Part shown: positions 42,686 through 51,747 of the stretch, piece after piece
How positions within the stretch are numbered: position 1 is the stretch's first letter
How the letters are laid out: each line of letters opens with the position of its first letter
From: Pseudomonadales bacterium
GTDB taxonomy: Bacteria; Pseudomonadota; Gammaproteobacteria; Pseudomonadales; Azotimanducaceae
NCBI GenBank assembly: GCA_012103505.1
Contig: WLWP01000002.1
Location: 433,943-497,942, forward strand
Direction of reading: 5' to 3'
Length of the DNA: 64,000 nucleotides
Notes under the pieces: model-generated
Told to the model about the DNA's origin: nothing
Seen by the model: the letters and a program-made list of their open reading frames with translations, nothing else
Database searches by the model: none
Made by a program: the position numbers and the translations under genes

Positions 42686-44071
42686 GTGGAGCGCATTAGA
42701 GGCGCTTTAGCTTTCCTGTGGCCTGACTTAATTCTAGAAGGGTCAAAGTGGGAAAATGATTGGGTAGTTTCTCAGCGGGATCGATTCGCCAAATCAGCTC
42801 GAGTGTTTTTTGTACTCGCCGCTGTTGGATATTTCGGGCACTACTTCCTAATCGATATCCCAAATGACAAGCAGCCTCTCGAACTGTGGTTCGCGTTCCG
42901 AATGTCAGCGACAATCGCGTGCACCTTATGCTTCATCCTCTTCATAACGAAAAAGCAAAACACAGTTTGGGCGAAGTGGGTCGCAGCTGTTGTGATGGCC
43001 GCAGGATGTCACGCTCAGGCGCACGTAGTGCTTTACTATCCCGACGCTCCTTGGATCTACCCATTCGTTTTCACTCTTGGCGCTGTCCTTCTATTACAGT
43101 ACCCGCCTTTCAAAAGTCTACTGTTTGCCGCTCCATTGATGGGATCCTTTTTCCCGCCGTTACTTGAAGCAGGCAATCCATTTGACCAACTCGCGAGCGC
43201 GACCTTTCTGACCAGCGTCATAGTTCTCATCGCTCGAACCGCATACACATTTGAGTTGCGGGCCTTCCTACTGACGCAAGAGCGCGACGAGTCTAGACAG
43301 CACATTATTGAGTTGGGTCGAGACTACGAAAATCGTCTTAAGAGCTTTATTCCACGCGTAATAGCTGATCGAATGCAGCACAGAATCGACAAGCGTGGAA
43401 TGTCAGCACTCGAGGCGACTGTCGACGTACTTACTGCCAAAAAGCAACGTGTTGCTTGTCTTTTTTCCGACATTCGCGGATTTACCCAAGGTAGTAACGA
43501 AATGGAGACATTTCTCCTGGAGAGTGCCATTCCCGAAGTGAAGGCTTGTTCTGACGCTGTGGAAAATTTCCGCGGAATTCCACGGAAAATCGGGGACCTC
43601 ATTTTCGCCTATTTCGACGACTCCATCGAAAAAGCAAACGTCCTTCGATCAATTGGAGCGGGGCTTGAACTTTCGAAACTAAATCAAGATCTGAATGACA
43701 CCTCTTCATCCGTTAAAGTGAGGAGGTACATTTTGATTTCAACTGGAGACGCAATCGTCGGAAATGTCGGGGGCCTAAATTCGGGCGTTGAAATAACCGC
43801 TCTCGGCCCCCCCGTCAATTTTCTTAGTCGCTTGGATGATGCAACCAAAGCACCGGCACTTGCCGATCATCTGCTCGAAGGGGATTTGGTTATTTGCGTC
43901 GCAACCGCAAAATTACTCGAAGATTACAGCGTCGACTTGCCATTAAATCATGTGGAGTTTGCCTCCAAGGGGTTGAAAATCAGAGACTTTCCAGAGGTAG
44001 AATCGGTATACGTCTTGCGCCCAAGTGATGAAGTGAGAAATATTGTCTCCTCATCACTCCAAGCCGTCTAA
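42686..44071 (+). CDS. Membrane class III adenylate/guanylate cyclase
   Basis: 461 residues. Six or seven helices occupy 38-188, then a coiled linker, then the cyclase domain (about 250-440). Metal Asp residues D262 (LFSDIRGFT) and D304 (RKIGDLIFAYF) are intact; K301 and T371 are the adenine-selecting pair; N378 and R382 (PPVNFLSRL) complete the site. An active adenylate cyclase is therefore expected. Start is GTG 42686 with a weak ribosome site. It begins a run of four plus-strand genes (cyclase, RND exporter, PilZ-acyltransferase, GNAT-like). Confidence 0.9.
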   Translation: MERIRGALAFLWPDLILEGSKWENDWVVSQRDRFAKSARVFFVLAAVGYFGHYFLIDIPNDKQPLELWFAFRMSATIACTLCFILFITKKQNTVWAKWVAAVVMAAGCHAQAHVVLYYPDAPWIYPFVFTLGAVLLLQYPPFKSLLFAAPLMGSFFPPLLEAGNPFDQLASATFLTSVIVLIARTAYTFELRAFLLTQERDESRQHIIELGRDYENRLKSFIPRVIADRMQHRIDKRGMSALEATVDVLTAKKQRVACLFSDIRGFTQGSNEMETFLLESAIPEVKACSDAVENFRGIPRKIGDLIFAYFDDSIEKANVLRSIGAGLELSKLNQDLNDTSSSVKVRRYILISTGDAIVGNVGGLNSGVEITALGPPVNFLSRLDDATKAPALADHLLEGDLVICVATAKLLEDYSVDLPLNHVEFASKGLKIRDFPEVESVYVLRPSDEVRNIVSSSLQAV

Positions 44072-44078
44072 GTTCAAC

Positions 44079-46325
44079 ATGTCGCCCGAGTCGCTGCTTA
44101 GTAGGAGGACCGGCATTCTCGTCGGCGTCCTACTGGTTACAATTGGGCTCGGATCCGGCATACCAAACCTATCCTTTACAACTGATTCCCGGGTCTTTTA
44201 CGACGACGACAACCCTCGAGTCGTCAACCTTACGGCGTTTGAAGAAGCGTTTATTCCAAGCCATACGGTGTTGTTTTCCATCTCGAGCCAATCAACTCTT
44301 GATGCTAGCCCATCGCATCGAAATGCTATCGAATGGTTGAGTAACGCCGTTACTAAATTCCCGAACATCTCTCGAGTCGACTCTCTTTCGACAGTTTCTT
44401 ATCCCTACGACAACGCGGGTGTTCTAACCGTCGACACATATCTGGAGTACATCTGCCCAGAGAAGTGCATAGATGAACGTCTGCAAACATTAGATGACCC
44501 AGTAGTCCTAAACCGTCTCGTTTCGGCTGACAAACAAACAAGTGCCGTGATCGGCGTCTTTTCAATAGAGCGGCACGAAGCTGAAAAAATTGGGGTAGTT
44601 GCTGCACGCGTAAAGTCTCTAAAGCATGAATTTGGAGATGTGTTTCCTGGGCTCGAGTTTCGGGCGTCTGGCGGCATTCCGGTGTCACAAGCCTACGTGG
44701 ACGCGAGCAGAAAGGACTCTTCTACCCTTTTCGTAGGAGCCGCTCTAACGATCGTAGTTCTTCTCTGGCTGTTCTTGGGCGACATCAGAATCACCGCGAT
44801 ACTGTTAACCACAGGATTAATATCAGTAGTGGCAACAATGGGAGCAGCGGGATGGCTGGGCGTCACACTGAATTCAGCGAGTTCGACAGTTCCGATTATC
44901 GTACTCACCCTCGTTGTGGCGTCATCCATGCACCTTTTTACCCACTACGCGCGTTTTCGGCAAACGGAAGCGGACTCTACCGCTGCTCTTTACGCCGCTC
45001 TCAACGCTAACGCTATTCCTATTTTGCTAACAGCGCTCACATCATCAGCTTCCTTGCTCTCACTGCAGGCCATATCTTCACCGCCAGTTAGGGACATTGG
45101 CCTCCTGGCTGGGATTGGAGTTTTCACGGGTGGCATTCTGTCGATTACCTTCGCCCCGCTACTTCTCAATACTGATCGCCAACCAACTCCGTCGAGAATC
45201 TCAAATCACGTTCAACGAGCTCTCAACGCATACGCAAAGTACTTGGAGTCAGGCAGCAAACTGTCGATTCTCACCGTTGTGGTCTTCGTTGTTGCGGCAC
45301 TAGGATTGACTCAGATGCAGATTGACGACGACTTTGTGTCTTACCTAAGCAAGAGGACAGAAGTACGAACCGACACGGATTTTGCAATACAGCAATTGTC
45401 AGGACCAAGCCACATTGAACTAGACATCTCAACTAGCACCGATACCGTCTTTGAACCACGAGTCCTTGGCGAGCTGGATAGACTAACAAGTCAAATCCGG
45501 CGATATGACGAAGTCGCAGTTGCGATTTCCCTTTCAGATCTTATGAAAAATGTCGTCAGGTCATTCGGTGACGAGAGAGAACTAGCAGAGATTGACGCCG
45601 AATCACTCGCTCAGTACTTTTTCCTTTTCGAGATGGGATTACGCGCTGGAGAATCCACATCTAGTATCGTCGATAGCGAACATTCAAGAACACATGTCTC
45701 TCTTTTACTTCGAATTACTTCCGCATACGAAATCCGCGAACTAGAAGAAAAACTCATAGCGTTAGTCGACGATTTTGAATACCTGCAAATCACAGTGACA
45801 GGAGAGAACATTCCTGTCGCTCATCTCTCATCATCAAACATACCCGCTGTCGCCACTACTATAATAACTACCCTGCTAATAACAGCCCTACTGCTAGGTC
45901 TCTATTTTAAGAACTATCGCGTTGGCATCAATGCTCTTATCGCAATTACGGTCCCTGTCGCATGTGGACTAGGTATCTGGGGATGGGGCTCGGGCTCAAT
46001 TGGTCTAGCTGGAACGATTGTTATCGCAGTTTCACTGGGTGTCGTAATCGACGACGCGATTCACTTGATATACCAACAAGTGTCGGCACTTGAGAATGGT
46101 CTTGACGAGTGGGAAAGTACTGCCTATAGCATTCACCGAGTAGGGACTGCGATCACTGCAACAACGGCAGTTTTGGTCCTCGGTCTAGCCCCGCTGCTTT
46201 TTTCAGACTTCAAAGTCAACGCAACGTTCGCAGCCTGTACCGGGATAATCCTTGTTTCATCCCTAGTGTTCGACCTAGTAGCATTACCTAAGCTTCTTGT
46301 CTGGGCTTCGAGGAGTAATCGTTGA
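44079..46325 (+). CDS. RND/MMPL-superfamily exporter (COG1033 type)
   Basis: 748 residues, twelve helices in two 6-helix halves with two periplasmic domains (about 40-215 and 420-580). In the second half GVVIDDAIHLIYQQ (D658, D659) is the proton-relay motif. The first-half equivalent reads VASSMHLFTHYARF without acidic residues, as in COG1033. No membrane-fusion or outer-membrane partner is encoded nearby. Such proteins move lipids or hydrophobic acyl products across the inner membrane. It starts 7 bases after the cyclase stop and overlaps the next gene by 4. Confidence 0.88.
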   Translation: MSPESLLSRRTGILVGVLLVTIGLGSGIPNLSFTTDSRVFYDDDNPRVVNLTAFEEAFIPSHTVLFSISSQSTLDASPSHRNAIEWLSNAVTKFPNISRVDSLSTVSYPYDNAGVLTVDTYLEYICPEKCIDERLQTLDDPVVLNRLVSADKQTSAVIGVFSIERHEAEKIGVVAARVKSLKHEFGDVFPGLEFRASGGIPVSQAYVDASRKDSSTLFVGAALTIVVLLWLFLGDIRITAILLTTGLISVVATMGAAGWLGVTLNSASSTVPIIVLTLVVASSMHLFTHYARFRQTEADSTAALYAALNANAIPILLTALTSSASLLSLQAISSPPVRDIGLLAGIGVFTGGILSITFAPLLLNTDRQPTPSRISNHVQRALNAYAKYLESGSKLSILTVVVFVVAALGLTQMQIDDDFVSYLSKRTEVRTDTDFAIQQLSGPSHIELDISTSTDTVFEPRVLGELDRLTSQIRRYDEVAVAISLSDLMKNVVRSFGDERELAEIDAESLAQYFFLFEMGLRAGESTSSIVDSEHSRTHVSLLLRITSAYEIRELEEKLIALVDDFEYLQITVTGENIPVAHLSSSNIPAVATTIITTLLITALLLGLYFKNYRVGINALIAITVPVACGLGIWGWGSGSIGLAGTIVIAVSLGVVIDDAIHLIYQQVSALENGLDEWESTAYSIHRVGTAITATTAVLVLGLAPLLFSDFKVNATFAACTGIILVSSLVFDLVALPKLLVWASRSNR

Positions 46326-47728
46326 GTAACCAGGTTCATAATCGAGCATTACCCTCAGATGTGCGCGAAACAGACGCAATCTCTGCGAGACTAAAGCCTG
46401 CAAACTCGAGCGCGGATTTCATACCAGTTAGAGTTTGGCGAATAAGCCCATTTGGTATCGAAATCGTTAAACCCGACCAGCAGCGCCTTGAGAGCGGTCA
46501 AAGCGTCCAACTCCAAGTCATCGTAGAAGGACGTCGCACTGAATTCGAAGCGATGGTCATTAGCCACGAGGAAGTTGTTAGCAACACAATCGTCGGGATT
46601 CGCTTCTTCATATCGGATGAGAGCGCCGACACATCACAAGAGAAGAGAAGGCATGCTCGATGGGTATGTGCCGAAGAATTTCTCCCACGCGCGATCGCAG
46701 CATCTCCAGGTAGATACAACGAATTCATTGGTTTTACAGTCCGCAACGTCTCCAGAGAAGGTTTACAGCTCACAACGAGTATTCAGAACGTTTTTCTGAT
46801 TCCAGGTATGACTCTCGCTTTGACAGTGAACCTTCCGATGGTTGGTGACGCGATCATCACAATCCAAATCATTCGCTTGAAAATCAACACATTTGGGGCA
46901 GAGGAAATACTCGACGTGGGCGCAGAAATCACGCAGATAAGTTCAGACGCAAAAAAGAAATTGGGACAATACCTTCTACAATTTAGTGATCGCGCGACGC
47001 TTCGCGCTCTTAAAGAAAATGACTTTCTACCTGAGGACGTTTCCCTCTCAATACGATTTACAGCATCAAAGTCTGAGAAGGATTATCGAGAAATTTTGTC
47101 CCTCAGGAAAAACCCTTCCGAAACCGGCGCCGAGGAGACTACAGATTCTCGCGACAATTCATCACGCCTGTTGCTCGGGCGGGTCGGATCAGTCCCCGTG
47201 TTCACAAGTCGAGTCGGCTATCCTAGCATGGGCGACATGATCCAAGCAGACGAGGTATGCAACTGGGATCATGGAACAATTAGGCGTGATGAGATCATAG
47301 AGGTCGCTTCAATCTACACCGACTCTGACGAGGAATACTTTGGAGACGTCATTCTTGGGGCGTTCAGGTATATCTGTACATCCTGCACAAACTCGAACCG
47401 ACACAACATTCTGGTTGTCGCGAAGTCGCCGTTGGTTCCCTACCTGACAAGCTATGGATGGCGAGAACTCGGATCAAACGAAACTCACTCGGTGCTTCTT
47501 GCAAATGCTTATGATGCGATAAAGGGCAAAAGTATGAGTCCCTTGCTGTGGAATTTTGTATGGAGGGACGTCGCTGACTATCTCATCCAAGCAAAGGTAA
47601 TAGAACCAGTCGGATTGGAGCGAGTAATGTTAAGTGTCTACCGCCTCTTCGGTCCTCTGACCAGCCTTGTATTTAGCAGTCGTGCACGTAAGATGCGGCG
47701 CTTAGGAGTCGTACAAAAAAAGAAATAG
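46322..47728 (+). CDS. PilZ domain protein fused to a FeeM/autoinducer-synthase-like acyltransferase domain
   Basis: 468 residues from TTG 46322 (GAGGAG 6 bases upstream). Residues 32-100 resemble a degenerate PilZ. Residues 105-225 are a PilZ domain with the c-di-GMP motifs R109-x3-R113 (KRRHAR) and NVSREG (142-147). Residues 240-400 follow the N-acyl amino acid synthase/LuxI-like GNAT layout: SIRFTASKSEKDYREILSLR, DEIIEVASIYTDSDEE, FRYICTSC, ILVVAKSPLVPYLTSYGWRE, SVLLAN. A c-di-GMP-gated acyltransferase making an acylated signal or lipid is the best reading (inference). Confidence 0.75.
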   Translation: MSNQVHNRALPSDVRETDAISARLKPANSSADFIPVRVWRISPFGIEIVKPDQQRLESGQSVQLQVIVEGRRTEFEAMVISHEEVVSNTIVGIRFFISDESADTSQEKRRHARWVCAEEFLPRAIAASPGRYNEFIGFTVRNVSREGLQLTTSIQNVFLIPGMTLALTVNLPMVGDAIITIQIIRLKINTFGAEEILDVGAEITQISSDAKKKLGQYLLQFSDRATLRALKENDFLPEDVSLSIRFTASKSEKDYREILSLRKNPSETGAEETTDSRDNSSRLLLGRVGSVPVFTSRVGYPSMGDMIQADEVCNWDHGTIRRDEIIEVASIYTDSDEEYFGDVILGAFRYICTSCTNSNRHNILVVAKSPLVPYLTSYGWRELGSNETHSVLLANAYDAIKGKSMSPLLWNFVWRDVADYLIQAKVIEPVGLERVMLSVYRLFGPLTSLVFSSRARKMRRLGVVQKKK

Positions 47729-47859
47729 GAAAGAGACCGATCAAAGTGATCGATCCTTTGTGTACCACTGAACATACGGATATGTAACAGGAGAATGGTC
47801 CATATAGCCGGTTTAGCCAGCTTTCCGAACACTTCGTGACTGAATACGAAGGGGGATCT

Positions 47860-48783
47860 ATGGCTGAAAATGATGACCTGCGTGAAGACAGGTTACAAGC
47901 GGAAGCTCTGCAGGAAATTCCGAGCATCCCGGAAATTGTTCTTCCTGAACCGGAAATACTAGCTCCGGAACGCCTTTATCTGTGGCCAAGCCATTTGCCC
48001 AAATCAAGAATCGGTGATTTTTCCGGCCATTCTAAGCTGTTAAGGATTACCACCCGACTCATACAAAAGCTGTACCCTTCATCTACCTGGATTCCTATCG
48101 TCAAAACGGCTCCTCAAGCCAAAAACCCAATCGCCGAGATTTCGGAACTCGTCGAACCCCTCGAACGGCTATTCCGTGATGAGTTAAAGTCATCTTATTC
48201 TGATTCACAAAGAAAACTGTTGGAAGAAGCGGACTGCGTATTGATTGGCGTGGATCGAACAACCAACTCTATCATGGCTTACTGTTCAACTCGCTACGCA
48301 CCCAAAGGGTCAGTCCCTGGAGTTAGCTGTCAGATCACAGCAGGAGGGCATCTCGTGGTTTCGTCCGCTTACCATGCGAACGACTTAGGTCCATTTCTTG
48401 CTTCAGCTGCTTCCTTATATGGATACAGCCTTCCATCCTTTTTCCGAAACTCGATTGTAGTACTGCGCTCGAACAACAAGTATATCGAAAGAGTATTTCG
48501 GCGCGCTGAACCAATCTATCGCTCCGATTCGCTCACGGGACTTGAAAAGTCAGCTCCTGTGGACGAGATCGTTGCTGCGATAGATTGGGTGCATCACCAC
48601 GTGTTCCATCTAACAGAAGATCTCTTCGGGCATCCACTACGGATTGATCATCGCTTCGAAAGGGATCTGACTCTTGAGGGCTTGAAAGAAAATGAAATCG
48701 TTTACCTTGCAAGAACGTCTTCAATGTTCTACTTCCTAGCAAAGGTCTTTCTCAGGATCTTTCGTCGCAAACTTGTTCGTTAG
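47860..48783 (+). CDS. GNAT-like hypothetical protein
   Basis: 307 residues from ATG 47860 (AAGGGGG upstream). The first 60 residues are Pro/Glu-rich. Then LLEEADCVLIGVDRTTNSIM, AGGHLVVSSAYHANDLGPFL and NSIVVLRSNNKYIERVFRRA have the strand-helix rhythm of an acyltransferase fold with a modified CoA loop. I do not recognise the family. The C-terminus (FYFLAKVFLRIFRRKLV) is a basic amphipathic helix that could touch the membrane. It follows the PilZ-acyltransferase gene by 131 bases, suggesting a joint pathway. Confidence 0.65.
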   Translation: MAENDDLREDRLQAEALQEIPSIPEIVLPEPEILAPERLYLWPSHLPKSRIGDFSGHSKLLRITTRLIQKLYPSSTWIPIVKTAPQAKNPIAEISELVEPLERLFRDELKSSYSDSQRKLLEEADCVLIGVDRTTNSIMAYCSTRYAPKGSVPGVSCQITAGGHLVVSSAYHANDLGPFLASAASLYGYSLPSFFRNSIVVLRSNNKYIERVFRRAEPIYRSDSLTGLEKSAPVDEIVAAIDWVHHHVFHLTEDLFGHPLRIDHRFERDLTLEGLKENEIVYLARTSSMFYFLAKVFLRIFRRKLVR

Positions 48784-48813
48784 CTCTTCGGTTTTATAGT
48801 CGTTTTGTTAGGC

Positions 48814-49169
48814 ATGAATTATCCGCGAACTGCGAAATCTCTATTCAACCTAAAGTCTGACTTTTCAGTACACATTCTTCACTCAACCCCTCCGTTGGGT
48901 AGAATCATCATACTAGCAACTTATGTATCAGCCTCTCTAGTTGAAGTGCTGATGTGGCATATCGAATTCAATACTATTTGTGTCCGTCTTCCCGTCTTTT
49001 TGGTGATACTGCCAGTGGCCTCTTATGAACACTGGCCATCCAAGTTTCAACCCTGGTTTCGATCTACTGGAAGATAGGCATCGGCCTAGCTCTCCCATTC
49101 TCATTCACCACGATAGCTATATTTGAAGTAGGACTGACACCAGCAGGTGCTATGCACTTCTTTCCCTGA
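48814..49169 (+). pseudogene. Remnant of a CqsS-like sensor domain
   Basis: The frame from ATG 48814 encodes TPPLGRIIILATYVSASLVE, CVRLPVFLVILPVASYEHW and stops at 49077; a shift near 49050 continues as SIYWKIGIGLALPFSFTTIA to a stop at 49167. Joined, these parallel the six-helix sensor of Vibrio cholerae CqsS (residues about 14-105). No kinase domain follows. The rest of 48784-49613 has no clear gene except the doubtful small frame at 49150-49335. Confidence 0.55.
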
Positions 49170-49335
49170 GGATATCGTAAAAGCACTTAGGCTCCTTTCC
49201 GCGAAACAGAAAAGATAAGTCAGACCGACCGCATACAAAGTCATAAAGCCCAGTTACCCATGCAAGGAGTCGAATCGACGGATTGATGGTTCTAACGACC
49301 AACCCCCACGATCTTCGGGAAATAGACTGAACCAT
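49150..49335 (-). CDS. Possible 61-residue basic small protein
   Basis: ATG 49335 has AAGGAG 8 bases upstream, a good ribosome site. The product is basic, with an amphipathic middle (NPSIRLLAWVTGLYDFVCG) and no recognised family. It lies in the gap between the two sensor genes and overlaps the tail of the sensor remnant. It could be chance. Confidence 0.25.
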   Translation of the reverse strand: MVQSISRRSWGLVVRTINPSIRLLAWVTGLYDFVCGRSDLSFLFRGKEPKCFYDILRERSA

Positions 49336-49613
49336 CGTACTAGCTCCTTAGCGACCCCAACGCAGCTCAATATTGTCAACCACAAGTCAGGCAAGACGAT
49401 GTTCAGCCAACAACATATCGTTATTGCGTGACACCGAGTTCAACGGCACTATGTTCTCCATACTGGCCTTTCCAAAATGGACTACCAGATTGAGAAACGT
49501 GACTGGTAAATCTCGACTAGAAGACGCACTTCTTTTCTGGGGGCTCGCTACGTGCAAGAATCATCCCTCAAGAGTTCTGTGCCGAACAGGCGATCAGTAC
49601 GCGTAGTATTCTT

Positions 49614-50864
49614 GTGAAGCCAATAGAAATACTTGACACTTCGGTCGCAACATACGACCAGCTCTATCCTCGAATCCGAAGGTTGGCAACTCTTCTAGCT
49701 GCAGTACACATCTTCTTCTATGTCCTCAATAATGTCACAAACGAATCTGAGTCAACCGAGCTTCGGCTCGCTGCATTCATAACCGCTGCCCTGCTAACCA
49801 TTGATGCCAAACGCATTTCTACTCAGTACGCCATTTTTCTAAAGAGACTAAGACTACCATGCGTGATTGTTTCCGGGCCGGTTTTTCTCTTGTGCGGACT
49901 GCTTTTGGAACTTAACCAACAAACACCAGATGATCACGTAATTCTTCGAAGACAATATGAACTAGTTGCTGCAGTCGCGATGGTTTTGCTGATGTCTGCA
50001 GAGATTCTACCGGCAATCGTTTTAATACTCGGCGCCTCAGGTGTCGTCCTACTTGTTGGAGTTTCAATTTTCACTGTAGATCTAAGCATACTAGGCGAGT
50101 TTTGGACAACCCTAGCATCATCATATGTCCTCTTGTTTTTCTGGGCCATCTTCCGCGTTGTGAGAAAGCGCCAAGAAGTTAACCATAAGACTTCCGCTCT
50201 AAACTCAGTCGGCACTTCCATCGCCCATGAGCTCCGGACCCCGCTTCTATCCGTTCGAGCACGAGCGTCGAGCGTGATCAAACACGGTGATCAATCCGCT
50301 GCGTTTAGCGCAGAAGCAATAATCAGAGAAGTTGATGCGGCTAACACTCTGATCGATATGTTTCTACTTAACGCGACCCCATCTTCAACGCCTCAGACAC
50401 ATCAGCGTTTTCCACTGAACCAAGTAGTCGAAGAAGCCGTTGAACGATTCCCCTATAAATCTGTAAAACACCAAGCAGCCGTAGATGTTGAATTGTCAGA
50501 TGACGTACTGTTAAACGGGCCAAGAGAGTTGCTTCTCCACGTGATCTTCAACCTCTTGAAAAATTCGTTTGAGCACACCAGCGTAACCCGGGCCCGCATC
50601 GTCATCAAAACAAGCGTTTCGAATTCAGCCCAAGTGTCAGTAAGGGACAACGGGGTAGGTATCCCTGCGGATCAGCTTGAAAACGTATTCACCCCGTTCT
50701 TTTCAACATCAGCAAATTACGGTGCGGGCGTTGGTCTAGCCTTTTGCAAAGACACTGTCGAACAACACTTTTTAGGGACAATCAAATTAGTATCGGTTCA
50801 AAACGAGTATACGGAAGTGGTTATTGGCCTTCCGATTGAAGGGCGTGAAAGGAGTGTCGGCTAG
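49614..50864 (+). CDS. CqsS-like membrane sensor histidine kinase
   Basis: 416 residues. Six helices (about 23-41, 48-65, 82-100, 115-133, 136-155 and 163-183) form a compact sensor. The H-box SIAHELRTPLLSVRARASS carries H205. FPYKSVKHQAAVDVE, HVIFNLLKNSFEHT, VRDNGVGIPADQLENVF and AGVGLAFCKDTVE closely follow V. cholerae CqsS, the receptor for the alpha-hydroxyketone CAI-1. Unlike CqsS it has no C-terminal receiver domain; a separate regulator is encoded convergently. Start is GTG 49614, the only candidate after the upstream stop. Confidence 0.88.
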   Translation: MKPIEILDTSVATYDQLYPRIRRLATLLAAVHIFFYVLNNVTNESESTELRLAAFITAALLTIDAKRISTQYAIFLKRLRLPCVIVSGPVFLLCGLLLELNQQTPDDHVILRRQYELVAAVAMVLLMSAEILPAIVLILGASGVVLLVGVSIFTVDLSILGEFWTTLASSYVLLFFWAIFRVVRKRQEVNHKTSALNSVGTSIAHELRTPLLSVRARASSVIKHGDQSAAFSAEAIIREVDAANTLIDMFLLNATPSSTPQTHQRFPLNQVVEEAVERFPYKSVKHQAAVDVELSDDVLLNGPRELLLHVIFNLLKNSFEHTSVTRARIVIKTSVSNSAQVSVRDNGVGIPADQLENVFTPFFSTSANYGAGVGLAFCKDTVEQHFLGTIKLVSVQNEYTEVVIGLPIEGRERSVG

Positions 50865-51747
50865 GGTCGTAGTCAACATCTATCGGTGGCGCATGATGGA
50901 AGCCACCCCAAAGTTCCCCAGGAATGACTTCAACTATTTCAACTGTGTTGTATGACCAGTCATAACCTTCGACGACCTCTCGAGTCTCGAACAACAACGT
51001 CAGCGCCTCTCTTTTTTCAACAGTCTGGATTATCTGCGCGGGACAGTCGGTAGTTCGCAACAATTCCAGACAATCCATAAAGTCTCGTTCTCTTGCTAAT
51101 GCGAAGAACATTTGCTGTCCTGAGACATCCAGACACAGGAATCCCAAAGGTTCGTCGCAGAAGTAGTACTCCACGATACCCCGCTGCTTACATTGACTCG
51201 AAAAGTAACCCGCAAACTGATTAGACCGTAGAGCGTCCTCCATGTCGTTACCAACATTCAATGTCTGTTGGTGATCCGACAGCCAAAGATCTTCCAGTTT
51301 CCGCGAGTAAGAGAGAATCTTCTCTACCGCGCTTCTCTCACCTTTCTTGATAAATCGATCGATAGTTCCAGCATTGAACGCGAGCGTTGCTGTCGACTCA
51401 TCCGCAACGCCTGTCAGAAGAATTTTTTGAATCTTTAGATCCGACAATATTTCAAAAAGCTCGATTCCCGTGCAACCAGGCATTGCATAATCGGCAATCA
51501 CTACCGAAACCTGACTAAACCGGCGTATATCGGTGACAAACCGCTGCAAACTTCCGATATCAAAGTGGCTATCTAGTTTCTTGGTTACTCCACGCTGAGA
51601 AATCGCCCTTAACTCATTTTCGGCCACCGATGGATCATCGAAGAATAGAGCAGGTTGGTCTGATGGGAGGTACTCTTTAAGCGAGTCCAGAAACCGGGAC
51701 TCATCGTCGACAAAGACCCAAGTTGTGGGATGTCGGAAAAGGTTCAC
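50821..51747 (-). CDS. Response regulator with unusual receiver and unknown C-terminal domain
   Basis: 308 residues. TWVFVDDESRFLDSL begins a receiver domain, with phospho-acceptor D86 in VVIADYAMPGCTG, LLTGVAD and RFIKKGE. About 30 extra residues sit between the first acidic pocket and D86. Residues 170-308 form no output domain I know. Start is GTG 51747 within a GTGA overlap with the amidohydrolase stop. Its 3' end overlaps that of the CqsS-like kinase by 44 bases; the two are the likely pair. Confidence 0.82.
   Translation of the reverse strand: MNLFRHPTTWVFVDDESRFLDSLKEYLPSDQPALFFDDPSVAENELRAISQRGVTKKLDSHFDIGSLQRFVTDIRRFSQVSVVIADYAMPGCTGIELFEILSDLKIQKILLTGVADESTATLAFNAGTIDRFIKKGERSAVEKILSYSRKLEDLWLSDHQQTLNVGNDMEDALRSNQFAGYFSSQCKQRGIVEYYFCDEPLGFLCLDVSGQQMFFALARERDFMDCLELLRTTDCPAQIIQTVEKREALTLLFETREVVEGYDWSYNTVEIVEVIPGELWGGFHHAPPIDVDYDPSRHSFHALQSEGQ

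Noticed and set aside
49373..49606. Frame upstream of the CqsS-like kinase
   Set aside because: No hydrophobic sensor pattern or recognised domain; does not join the kinase frame, which has a stop at 49518.
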